From: Latescibacteria bacterium UBA6620
GTDB lineage: Bacteria > Latescibacterota > UBA2968
Direction: 5' to 3'
Assembly (NCBI GenBank): GCA_002433075.1
Contig: DJHM01000030.1
Location: forward strand, 104,570 to 168,569
DNA length: 64,000 nucleotides
A model generated the notes under the pieces. It did not search any database. It saw only the letters and a program-made list of their open reading frames with translations, and was not told where the DNA came from. The position numbers and the translations under genes were made by a program. Positions 52,468 through 61,055 of this stretch are shown here, piece by piece; positions within the stretch are counted from its first letter, which is position 1; each line of letters begins with the position of its first letter.

Positions 52468-53733
52468 TTATCTCAGACGGACTCCGCCCTGGTAGACAGC
52501 TTCCACGCGGCCTGTCGCCTCGATGTCCTTCGTCGGATCGCCCTGAAATGCAACGAGATCGGCTACTTTTCCTTTTTCGATGGTCCCGATTTCGTCCGAT
52601 ACTCCGACCGCATCCGCTGAGATACGTAGCGCAGACAGAAGCGCTTCCGCCGGGGTGAAGCCGACCTGAACCAGCAATTCCAGATCGTAGTCAAGATGGC
52701 CGAACGCCAGGATCCCCACTCCCGAATCCGTGCCAGGCACCACCCGGTCCTTGATGTCGTACTCCATCAGTTTTCGCATCACGTCGAGACGCACTTCGGC
52801 ACGAGCCTCCAGCTGCTGAAGCTCCATTTCCCCATCGTGCGAAAGGGCACCTAAGTCTCGCTGGTTTCTAAGCTCGACGATGCGGGGATATTTCGTCCAC
52901 GCCTGCAGGGTCGGGCTGATCCAGATACCCGACTCGGCCATCATCTCCGCCAGGTGCGGATCGAAACGCATCTCGTCGTCTGGGTCCAGAAACTCAGCGT
53001 GTTCCATCAGATCGATACCCGCCTTCACTGCGTTTACCATCGACTCCTTCGCGCGGCAGTGGGCGGCCGTTGTCCGTGCGTAGTGCTTGGCCTCGTGCAC
53101 GGCCGCGTGTAGTTCGTCGGTCGTGTAGGAGGCGCGGCCCGGAATCGTCCCCCGTGTGCCTCCCCCGGACGCCATAATCTTGATGTAGTCGGCACCCTCG
53201 TGAACAAGACGTCGAACGGACTGTCGAATCTCGTGTTCTCCGTCAGCAACCTCGTTGCAAAAATTAAAGTGGCCGCCGGTACACGTAATCGGTCGTCCGC
53301 TCACGAGCATTCGCGGCCCGGGAATGTAGCCTCGACCCAACCCCTCTTTGAGCGCGAACCCGACTCGGTTCCGGGCCCCGTGTTCACGAATCGTCGTGAT
53401 CCCGGCATTCAGATGCTTCATCATATTCATCGCGCCGGTGACGACCATCATTTCGTCCGACTCGCTGAACATCTCGTCATAAGATCGGCCGTCGCCCGCC
53501 AGACTGAGATGCGTGTGCCCATCGATCAGTCCTGGCGTCAGCGTCGTTCCTTCCAAATGGACCTCGACCGTGCCGTGGGGACACTCTTTACTCAAAGCCT
53601 CGACGTCCCCCACACTGTCGATTCGGTCACCCGAAACGAGCACGGCCTGACCTTCTCTCGCCCGCCCGTCCACGCCATCGAAAATTCGATCGGCAAGGAT
53701 CAGCTGCGGATGTGCCACCTTGGGATACATCAT
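52468..53733 (-). CDS. Metal-dependent amidohydrolase
   Basis: 421 residues from the ATG at 53733 (MYPKVAHPQLILADR). Imidazolonepropionase/prolidase-type signature: GLIDGHTHLSLAG (HXH metal pair), DYIKIMASGGG (bridging Lys), TAAHCRAKESM, MEHAEFLD, and VPGTDSGVG (metal Asp). C-terminal composite strands return (EKGKVADLVAFQGDP). Cytoplasmic. Substrate is probably a cyclic amide or dipeptide. The ORF upstream of 53733 is not coding. Confidence 0.88.
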   Translation of the reverse strand: MMYPKVAHPQLILADRIFDGVDGRAREGQAVLVSGDRIDSVGDVEALSKECPHGTVEVHLEGTTLTPGLIDGHTHLSLAGDGRSYDEMFSESDEMMVVTGAMNMMKHLNAGITTIREHGARNRVGFALKEGLGRGYIPGPRMLVSGRPITCTGGHFNFCNEVADGEHEIRQSVRRLVHEGADYIKIMASGGGTRGTIPGRASYTTDELHAAVHEAKHYARTTAAHCRAKESMVNAVKAGIDLMEHAEFLDPDDEMRFDPHLAEMMAESGIWISPTLQAWTKYPRIVELRNQRDLGALSHDGEMELQQLEARAEVRLDVMRKLMEYDIKDRVVPGTDSGVGILAFGHLDYDLELLVQVGFTPAEALLSALRISADAVGVSDEIGTIEKGKVADLVAFQGDPTKDIEATGRVEAVYQGGVRLR

Positions 53734-53767
53734 CGGACAACCTCCCCTGGAGATTCGCGAAGACGGA

Positions 53768-54949
53768 TCAGGACTCTGGCCCCTCGCGCTCCGCAGAACC
53801 ATCCGGCTCGGTAAGCGAACCCTGATTACGCAACGTCGGTGAGGCAACGGCCATTGCCACCACAACACCGATCGTACCCAGGCCTCCGCTCACGACAGAA
53901 ACGACCGGCCCGAACCAATGGGCCACGACGCCAGACTCCAGTCCACCAAGCTCGTTCGATGCACTGATGAACACGCCGCTCACCGCAGACACGCGCCCCC
54001 TCATCTCGTCAGGCGTCGTCAACTGAATCAGGGTATGGCGCACAACCATACTGACACTGTCGAACAGTCCCGTCAGAAACAGCATCGCGAACGACAGCCA
54101 GAAGTTCGTCGACACGCCGAACACGATCGTAACGACGCCGAACGCCGCTATGGCCAGCAGCAGGTTCCGACCCGCTCGCTGCATCGGCGGCAGGTGGGCG
54201 ATCAGCAACGACATACAGAACGCACCGACCGCCGGTGCCGCTCTCAGCCAACCGAAGCCTTGCGGCCCGACCTTCAGAATGTCCTCGGCGTAGATCGGCA
54301 GCAGGTAGACCGCCCCCCCGAGCAGGACGGCAAACATATCGATCGACATCAAGGACAGGACCAGCCGATTGTCCCGAATGAACTTCAGACCCCCGACAAG
54401 GGCTCGGACAGGTGGCTCGGAACCCGCGGACCCTCTCCGCGAGAACGACATCGAAGCCGTCAACAACGCGCAGAGGGTCGACCCCACGGCAGCCAAGCAG
54501 AAAGCCAGGGGGACACTCCACAGAATGACGAGCCCACCGATTGCGGGTCCGGCCATCCAGCTCAGCTTCATCATATTGAGGTTCCACGCGACCGCGTTTG
54601 GAAACACGTCGCGCGGAACAAGCTGCGGCAGAATCGCAGATTTCGCGGGGCGCCCGAGTGTCACGAAAGTCGCGTCCAGCACGAGCAAGGCGTAGATCAG
54701 CCCGACGGATCCCGATGTGTAGGACACGAACGCCAGGGCCATCGATGTCGCCGTCATCCCCGTCAGACTGACAATCAGGATCAGCTTGCGGGAATACCGA
54801 TCGGCCAGATAACCCGCCGGCAGGGCCAGCACCATCGTCGGAGCCGCCTGCGCCAACCCGACGAAACCCAGGGCCAGGGCTTCCCCCGTGATCTGATACA
54901 TCTCCCAGGCGATGGCCACGCCCTGAATCTGGGTGCCGATCATCGCCAC
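53768..54949 (-). CDS. Major facilitator superfamily exporter (EntS-like)
   Basis: 393 residues in about 11-12 membrane helices, with the MFS A-motif-like GYLADRYSRKLILI and helix-rich C half ending in a charged tail. It resembles EntS/MFS_3 efflux proteins. The called start is a GTG at 54949, but the frame is open upstream to the surE stop and reads FRIADYRRYLIGWFVAM, the normal MFS_3 N terminus. No ATG, GTG or TTG exists there, so the real start may be unusual or hidden by a base error (an ATC directly follows the surE TAG). Confidence 0.88.
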   Translation of the reverse strand: MAMIGTQIQGVAIAWEMYQITGEALALGFVGLAQAAPTMVLALPAGYLADRYSRKLILIVSLTGMTATSMALAFVSYTSGSVGLIYALLVLDATFVTLGRPAKSAILPQLVPRDVFPNAVAWNLNMMKLSWMAGPAIGGLVILWSVPLAFCLAAVGSTLCALLTASMSFSRRGSAGSEPPVRALVGGLKFIRDNRLVLSLMSIDMFAVLLGGAVYLLPIYAEDILKVGPQGFGWLRAAPAVGAFCMSLLIAHLPPMQRAGRNLLLAIAAFGVVTIVFGVSTNFWLSFAMLFLTGLFDSVSMVVRHTLIQLTTPDEMRGRVSAVSGVFISASNELGGLESGVVAHWFGPVVSVVSGGLGTIGVVVAMAVASPTLRNQGSLTEPDGSAEREGPES

Positions 54950-55030
54950 GAACCATCCGATCAGATACCGGCGATAGTCGGCGATCCTGAATGCCGCATA
55001 GGAGTCGTGACGTTCCGATTCGGCCCCGAT

Positions 55031-55798
55031 CTACCGCCCCCTGCCGAAGGTCATCAGATCCAATCGCGTCACGCTAACGTTCCCGGCCAGGATCGCCGCC
55101 GTGTCCGTGCCCTCCGTCTCGTCTGGCTCCGGGAACGACATATCGTGCATGTAGACGTCACCGTGTTTCTTGAAGCAGGAACCGTAAAACGTCCGTCCCA
55201 GCACCGTGTCGGCCAGAACCCACTCCTCCCTCAGTTCGGAAGGCATATTCACATTCCACGTCACAGCCTCTTCCATAAAGGGAGGACGGCCCTCGAGGTC
55301 CTCGAACAGCCGGCTCACGACCTGCTCTGTCTGCGCGCGTAGCGAAGCCATTTCATCGTGCGGAATCTGCCGGCCTTCGACCCAGATGCGGAAGAGGCCC
55401 CGGTTGAGAGACTGAGACAGCGCAACGGCCGGAAGGCCCGCGATGTTGGCTTCCAGACAGGCACCGACGGTCCCCGACGAAACGGTAAACGACAGTCCCG
55501 TGTTCGCGCCGATGTTGATCCCGGCGACCACGAGGTCCGGCTTCTTTCCGCCGTAGAGGTGGTAGATCCCGAAATTCGTGCAATCGGCGGGCGTTCCGCT
55601 GAACGTGCACGCCTGAACGCCGCCCAACGACAACGGCTCCATCCTCAACGGATCGAACCGCGTGATCGACTTCCCTTTCCAGCTTTGCTCCTCGGAAGGC
55701 ACTACCACCGTCAGGTTGCCCAGTGGCGCCAGGCAATCGATCGCGACCTGTAGCAGCGGTGAATCCGCACTGTCATCGTTCGTCAGCAGGATCTCCAA
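55031..55798 (-). CDS. surE: SurE-family nucleotidase
   Basis: 255 residues. The metal site opens the protein as LLTNDDSADSPLL, followed by VVVPSEEQSWKGKSIT and VAGINIGANTGLSF, the phosphate-binding part. SurE removes phosphate from 5'/3'-nucleotides and short polyphosphate in stress. The motif Asn-Asp-Asp-Ser contrasts with the usual NDDG, a small deviation. It lies between the MFS gene and two genes of unknown function. Confidence 0.88.
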   Translation of the reverse strand: MEILLTNDDSADSPLLQVAIDCLAPLGNLTVVVPSEEQSWKGKSITRFDPLRMEPLSLGGVQACTFSGTPADCTNFGIYHLYGGKKPDLVVAGINIGANTGLSFTVSSGTVGACLEANIAGLPAVALSQSLNRGLFRIWVEGRQIPHDEMASLRAQTEQVVSRLFEDLEGRPPFMEEAVTWNVNMPSELREEWVLADTVLGRTFYGSCFKKHGDVYMHDMSFPEPDETEGTDTAAILAGNVSVTRLDLMTFGRGR

Positions 55799-55890
55799 AT
55801 CATCCTCTCAGAATCCGGGCTCCAGGAAGGGACAAGACAAATCACCAGACCCGATCCGCACCCCTGATCGTACCGTGGATCCGATCTTTC

Positions 55891-57075
55891 TCAGTATCGC
55901 GCGTGCTGCGACTCTGCAGGTGGCTGGTAAGAGACTGCAAGGTGTGGGGTTTCCAGCCGTTTTCCCGCGGCCAACGATTTCAGGAAACTCTCAAGCATTC
56001 CACTCACGATCAAAGTCCGCTCAGCCGGATAGGGTGCCACACCCGTTTCCAGCATTTCGACGATCTTGTGCACCAGACAGGCCGAGTAGGTCACGTTGGG
56101 CGTCGGAGTCAAAAAGAACTGCATCGAGACTGGCTCGTCGTCGCCCTCCAGCAACGCCGCGAAGCAATAGTCGCGGATCGCTCCGTTCAGCAGGAGCATC
56201 GTCGCCTTGAAGCCATCGGCGTACTCCACGAAATAGGCCCGTGGATTCTCACAAAGGCGTCGAAGTTCACCGCTCCCGATGAGATCCTGGGTCCGTCCAT
56301 CCTCTTCCGTCAGTCCAAGGGGCGAATCCGCACGCGACAAAGCGGCTTCCAGCAATCGCTCCGACCAACGTCCATTCTCGCCCGCAGCCCACACCTCATC
56401 CCCTTCGATCAGCTCTACGGCCGAGACACCCTGCTCCGGAACGCCTTGTCCGCCAGCACGTCGCTCGACCATACACTGCATCGCCTCGAGGACGTGATAG
56501 TCCATCGCGTCCGAACTACCCACCCCGACCATCAGCGCGTCCTCGATCCTGCGGCCAAGCGGCAGTTCCAGATCCGGCAGCCTCCAGGTGACCGGAAGGG
56601 AGGACCCTGCCAGGATCGGGAAACCGAGTCGATGACCGTCTTCGACCATCTCGTTGGCCTTCTCGAACTCGTAGGATAGATGCTTGTCGTTGTAGATCGG
56701 CACAGAACGCCCATCGGCCTCGAAGACCTCTACACACTGCTTGAAGAACTCGTATCGTGGGTAGAGTTTCTGGTTGAGTTCGTTCGACGCATACTCTCCG
56801 TGTTCTCCAATAATCAGGACGCCATCGACTGCCAGGGCATCCCCACCACATCGAAGCGCCTCCGCGATCGTGGGATAAATCTCGAACCCGAACTCGCGGG
56901 CTCGGTCCAAAGACTGGTCACCCGGAGGACGTTGATCGACGTAGAGCGAGACCACTTTCACATCCGGTCGTATCCACTCTCCACCGTAGGGATACCCGAC
57001 CATCAGGCGATCGATAAAGTGCTGCGTGTGCTTCAGGTACTGGTAGATCGTCGAAACAACAGCCACTCGCTTCAT
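55891..57075 (-). CDS. Conserved protein of unknown function, paralog A
   Basis: 394 residues, no signal peptide or membrane segment. It closely resembles the neighbouring gene at 57142. Shared blocks include VDGVLIIGEHGEY, KLYPRYEFF, NDKHLSYEF, GSSLPVTWR and AMQCMVERR. I recall this family from Planctomycetes/Poribacteria-like genomes but know no function. The Rossmann-like start (VAVVSTIYQYLKHTQHFIDR) and conserved acid/His residues suggest an enzyme. It is probably co-transcribed with its paralog and surE. Confidence 0.7.
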   Translation of the reverse strand: MKRVAVVSTIYQYLKHTQHFIDRLMVGYPYGGEWIRPDVKVVSLYVDQRPPGDQSLDRAREFGFEIYPTIAEALRCGGDALAVDGVLIIGEHGEYASNELNQKLYPRYEFFKQCVEVFEADGRSVPIYNDKHLSYEFEKANEMVEDGHRLGFPILAGSSLPVTWRLPDLELPLGRRIEDALMVGVGSSDAMDYHVLEAMQCMVERRAGGQGVPEQGVSAVELIEGDEVWAAGENGRWSERLLEAALSRADSPLGLTEEDGRTQDLIGSGELRRLCENPRAYFVEYADGFKATMLLLNGAIRDYCFAALLEGDDEPVSMQFFLTPTPNVTYSACLVHKIVEMLETGVAPYPAERTLIVSGMLESFLKSLAAGKRLETPHLAVSYQPPAESQHARY

Positions 57076-57141
57076 CCTGCATCCTCAGTTTGACCACGAT
57101 GAGACCGCATCCCGTATTCGCCGTGCGGTTTCCCCGCCACC

Positions 57142-58338
57142 TTATGTCCTCCAGTACATCGACGCCTCTGGAGCCACGTAAGGAATGCCCAGATGCGGCG
57201 TTTCCACCCGTGAGCCATCTTCGAACAGACTGTCCACCCCTGCAGCGGTGAGCCCGGTCGTCAGCAGGGTTCGCTCGACCGGATAAGGCGATTCACCCGT
57301 CAGAAACAGCGTTTCGATGTGATGGGTAAGAGGAGTGAAGAAATTTGCCAGAGAAGTCCGTGCGGGCGGCATCGGCAGATACATCTGCGTCGAAAGTTTC
57401 GACCCATCGCCCATTCGGGCGGCAAAATTGAAATCTTGAACGAGCCCGCCCATCAGAAACATCGTCGATTTGAGACCGTCTTCGTGCACGTAGTGATAGG
57501 CGACGGGGTCCTTTACCAGTTCCATCATCTCGTCGATCGTCGGGAAGACGTGGTTGAACCCCTTCCGGGCAGGTTCGAGGGTGTGACTCCGTGTGAGAGC
57601 GGCCTCGAACAGATCACGCGACCAGACGCCCTCGGCAAACGCTTCCCAAACCTGCTCACCTCGGTAGGCCCTCAACCAGGACACACCGGCTTCCCCGTTC
57701 GCGCGACGCTCGACCATACACTGCAGCGTCTCCAGACCGTGAAAGTCGTAGCTGTCGACGCCTCCGTAGCAGACACAAACCGCCTCGTCGACCGACGCGC
57801 CATACGGAAAGTCGATCTGAGGCGTTCTCCACGTGACCGGCAAGGAGGATCCTGCCATCAGTGCAAACCCCAGGTCCTTCGCTGAATCATACATCTCCCG
57901 AGCCCAGTCCCAATTCCAGGACAGATGCTTATCGTTGAAAACCGGTGCCGCTCTGCCTGACTGCCGGAACACAGAAAGAATCTGTCGATACAACTCGTAG
58001 CGGGGATACAAGCGCTGACCCTTCTCATTCTGATCGTAGGTCCCGTGCTCACCAATCAGCAGGACCCCATCGACCGCGAGATCGTCCGTACCCAGGGTCA
58101 GAGCGTCGGCCACCGAGTGATATATACCCATTGTAGGGAAGCGTTCCGAGCGCTCGCGACTCAGATCGCCTTCGGGGGTCTGATCGACACAGATCGACAC
58201 GACGTCCATTTCTGGGCGATGATGCCGGCCGTTCCACCCGTAGCCCTCCAGAAATCGGTCGACGATGTGCTGCGTGTGTGAGTACTTACGATATTCGGTG
58301 GTGATCGCCGCGATTCGCGGTCGGTACGCTGTTGACAT
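57142..58338 (-). CDS. Conserved protein of unknown function, paralog B
   Basis: 398 residues, a tandem paralog of the gene at 55891. Conserved stretches: IAAITTEYRKYSHTQHIVDR, VDGVLLIGEHGTY, RLYPRYELY, NDKHLSWNW, GSSLPVTWR, ETLQCMVERR and ETPHLGIPYV. The pair arose by duplication and then diverged, mainly in the centre and at the C terminus. Cytoplasmic by sequence. Function unknown. Confidence 0.7.
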   Translation of the reverse strand: MSTAYRPRIAAITTEYRKYSHTQHIVDRFLEGYGWNGRHHRPEMDVVSICVDQTPEGDLSRERSERFPTMGIYHSVADALTLGTDDLAVDGVLLIGEHGTYDQNEKGQRLYPRYELYRQILSVFRQSGRAAPVFNDKHLSWNWDWAREMYDSAKDLGFALMAGSSLPVTWRTPQIDFPYGASVDEAVCVCYGGVDSYDFHGLETLQCMVERRANGEAGVSWLRAYRGEQVWEAFAEGVWSRDLFEAALTRSHTLEPARKGFNHVFPTIDEMMELVKDPVAYHYVHEDGLKSTMFLMGGLVQDFNFAARMGDGSKLSTQMYLPMPPARTSLANFFTPLTHHIETLFLTGESPYPVERTLLTTGLTAAGVDSLFEDGSRVETPHLGIPYVAPEASMYWRT

Positions 58339-58429
58339 CGATCCTTATCCTCTCTCTTCGGTCCGTCGGCGTCGAATGATCCTCTTGCGACGCCCGTTTG
58401 TCAATCCTTCGTATTGAGCTAGGTGGGGA

Positions 58430-59184
58430 ATGTCACGCCCGATCACACTCGACAGACTCGCCGAAACCGAATACGTGGAACTCGCGGATCCGAACTACAC
58501 GACTTTGACGCCCTTCGGAACCTTCTATCATCATCCGGAATTTTCGAAGCGCCACGACGCCAACCAATTGATGCGTACCGTCCTGCCTGCAGACGCCGAA
58601 CCCGAATCGTTGCTCGAGCACCTTGAGGCGCTCTATTCCGGCACAACGATCACCCACCACAAGATGTCGGGTCACGATCCGAGCACCTTCGAGCGGCTCA
58701 GGCCTCACTTTCCGGAAGATCAGGGGCACACTACCTGGACGATGGTCTTCGAACGAACTCCCAAGCGTCCGCCCAATCCAGGGATCGAAGTCAAAGCCGT
58801 CACCGCTGAGTTAGAAACCGACCTCGACGACCTCCACAGGAACGAAAACGGGAAAATCACAGACGGGCATCGGTTCGCGCGAGCCCAGGGGCCGCGCGTC
58901 GGAGGGGAGTGGGTGATCGGCTACGTGGACGGGCGGCCGGCCAGCTCATCCCAATGGTTCGTCGTTGACAGGATCGCGAGGTTTCGAGGCATCAACACAA
59001 GGGAATGGGCACGAAATCGGGCGCCGCCACCACGATGATTCATTATGTTCAGAATCATCCCGTCGTTCGGGCGCAGGACGCATTGACCATCTTCTGCAAC
59101 GACGACGGCCCTCTGCGTGTTTATGAGGAGCTTGGATTCGTGAAACGAGGCTGGATGAGGGAGTTTTCCTATGACCGAACTTGA
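58430..59184 (+). pseudogene. GNAT-like acetyltransferase, frameshifted
   Basis: ATG 58430 follows GGTGGGGA. The first frame reads to GGEWVIGYVDGRPASSSQWF and RFRGINTRE; after 59001-59005 (GGGAA) the sequence continues in another frame as MGTKSGAATTMIHYVQNHP and FCNDDGPLRVYEELGFVKRG, the usual GNAT C terminus, to TGA 59182. One missing base restores about 252 residues. The N-terminal 120 residues (YTTLTPFGTFYHHPEF) are an extra domain. The product overlaps the next gene by 14 bases. Confidence 0.75.
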
Positions 59185-59683
59185 GATCAGAGTCGCTCCA
59201 CAACTGCCCCGCGACGAAAGGGGCGCCCTCTTCCAGTTCGAAGACGACCCCTGGGGCGTTAACCATCTTGGCTGGGACTGGAGGGAGCCAGAGCTGTCTT
59301 TCGGAGGATACGAAAATGACAAACCCGTAAGCCACGTCGGCTTGCTTTTCCATCCGCTCCATCTTGACGGTCGAGAGGTGCTCGTCGCCGGTGTCAGTTC
59401 TGTTATCACCCTCCCCGAAGCCCGCGGCAAGGGCTACGCACGTCGTTTGATGAGCGAAGCGGCAGGCGAAATGCGCCGCCGGTCTGTCGATTTCGGCGCC
59501 CTTTTCTGCTCGACCGAATTGCGACCCTTCTATGCTTCACAGGGGTGGCAGCTTCTCGATCACCCCGTCACGGTCGATCAGTCCGGTCGGAAGGTTCGTA
59601 GTCCTCTCCGATTGATGCTGCTTCCTCTCACCGATGCCAATTGGCCGGAAGGACCCGTCGATCTGAAGAGCGAGCCCTGGTAG
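59171..59683 (+). CDS. GNAT-family N-acetyltransferase
   Basis: 170 residues: acetyl-CoA motif A region SSVITLPEARGKGYARRLMSEAA, with RGKGYA binding the pyrophosphate, and RPFYASQGWQL at the C terminus. It resembles AAC(2')-type or Eis-like small-molecule acetyltransferases but the substrate is not predictable. It overlaps a second, frameshifted GNAT gene, suggesting the two act together. Confidence 0.85.
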   Translation: MTELEIRVAPQLPRDERGALFQFEDDPWGVNHLGWDWREPELSFGGYENDKPVSHVGLLFHPLHLDGREVLVAGVSSVITLPEARGKGYARRLMSEAAGEMRRRSVDFGALFCSTELRPFYASQGWQLLDHPVTVDQSGRKVRSPLRLMLLPLTDANWPEGPVDLKSEPW

Positions 59684-59781
59684 TTCTTCTCGCGGAATCA
59701 CACCTCACAATTGCAAACCCCATCGAACCAGACTATCGTGTGTCGCTCCCGCAACAGCCAACCCTCACGACAGACACTGGA

Positions 59782-60240
59782 ATGAAAATCGCGACGCTCG
59801 TCTATCTCAAACGCGATGGCAAGACCCTGATGCTTCATCGGGTCAAGAAAGAGAATGACTATCACGAGGGGAAATACAACGGCCTAGGGGGGAAGCTTGA
59901 CCCGGGCGAATCTCCCGACGAGTGCGCGGTCCGGGAAACACGCGAGGAAAGCGGTCTGGAACTGGTTGATCCTGTTCTCAAGGGGGTCATCACGTTTCCC
60001 CTCTTCGACGGGATCGATGACTGGTATGTCTTTCTGTATGTGGGGATGCAGTTCAGCGGTCAGATGATCGACTCGGCCGAGGGCAACCTCGAATGGATCG
60101 ATGACGACAGACTGACCGACATCCCGTTGTGGGAGGGCGACTACATCTTTCTCCCCTGGCTCGAAGGCGACCGGTTCTTCAGCGCGAAATTCAACTACGC
60201 GGACGGTCGTTACGTCGACCACACCGTCACGTTTCACTGA
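59782..60240 (+). CDS. Nudix hydrolase (MutT-like)
   Basis: 152 residues from ATG 59782 (MKIATLVYLKRDGKTLML); the longer ORF upstream overlaps the GNAT gene. A complete Nudix box GKLDPGESPDECAVRETREESG matches GX5EX7REUXEEXG. N-terminal features (HRVKKENDYHEGKYNGLGG) resemble 8-oxo-dGTP diphosphatases of the MTH1/MutT group. It probably cleans oxidised or modified nucleotides. Confidence 0.92.
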   Translation: MKIATLVYLKRDGKTLMLHRVKKENDYHEGKYNGLGGKLDPGESPDECAVRETREESGLELVDPVLKGVITFPLFDGIDDWYVFLYVGMQFSGQMIDSAEGNLEWIDDDRLTDIPLWEGDYIFLPWLEGDRFFSAKFNYADGRYVDHTVTFH

Positions 60241-60254
60241 GGGAACCCTGCGCA

Positions 60255-60920
60255 ATGGATATGGACAGCATCCAACGGGCCATCGATTCGGTCCGATCGT
60301 TCTACGAAGAGCAGGGCATCTTTATGAAGCGCTTCGGATATGGCGAACGACCAGCGATGGTCATCATCGATATGGCCTACGGTTGGACCGATCCCGAGTA
60401 CGCCACAGGGTCCGCACGATTGGACGATGCCGTCGAAGGCATCCAGGCCCTCCTCCCCGTTGCACGAGCCAAGCACGTCCCCATCATCTACACCACCTAT
60501 CCGAAGCCTCGCGGCGAAGAGGAGCCGATGCACACATCGAACGATGCCAAAGCCCAGTTTCGGGTCTGGGATGCGCACGCCTGCGAAATCGATCACCGTC
60601 TGACCCCGCTACCGGCGGATCTCATCATTTACAAGGAAAACGCCAGCGCGTTCTTCAACACTCCCCTGATCACCTACCTCACCGAGCGAAAGATCGACAC
60701 GCTCATCATCACTGGCTGCTCGACGAGCGCGTGTGTCCGCGCCACCTCGACAGACGCCCGCGCTTACCGGTTCAAAGCCATCGTGCCCCGCGAGTGCGCA
60801 CAGGACCGGGCCGCCGCCGCGCACGAATGGAACCTCCTTGACATCGACGCCAAATTCGGCGACGTCGTCAGCCGTGACGAAGTCGTAGCCTACCTCCAGG
60901 GCCTCCCCGACCCCGCCTGA
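60255..60920 (+). CDS. Isochorismatase-family hydrolase
   Basis: 221 residues from ATG 60255. Catalytic triad positions: Asp in MVIIDMAYGW, Lys in IIYKENASAFF, Cys in ITGCSTSACVRATSTDA. The arrangement is that of N-carbamoylsarcosine amidase/nicotinamidase relatives rather than true isochorismatase. It follows the Nudix gene by 14 bases. Confidence 0.88.
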   Translation: MDMDSIQRAIDSVRSFYEEQGIFMKRFGYGERPAMVIIDMAYGWTDPEYATGSARLDDAVEGIQALLPVARAKHVPIIYTTYPKPRGEEEPMHTSNDAKAQFRVWDAHACEIDHRLTPLPADLIIYKENASAFFNTPLITYLTERKIDTLIITGCSTSACVRATSTDARAYRFKAIVPRECAQDRAAAAHEWNLLDIDAKFGDVVSRDEVVAYLQGLPDPA

Positions 60921-61055
60921 CCGACCGAATCCCCACGCAGCCCCCTGTTTTGTTTACATTTGTCCTGCTTCTACCTCCGCAGCAACTCTTTAAGTCTGCC
61001 TAACGCAGCTGACAGACTCTGGCACGGCCGGTCTGTCGATCACCCGGGGACCTTC

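Noticed and set aside
53918..55342. A 474-residue plus-strand ORF opposite the MFS and surE genes
   Set aside because: It is an antisense artefact of high G+C content; the minus strand carries clear MFS and SurE motifs, and the plus translation is rich in Arg/His/Gln with no domain.
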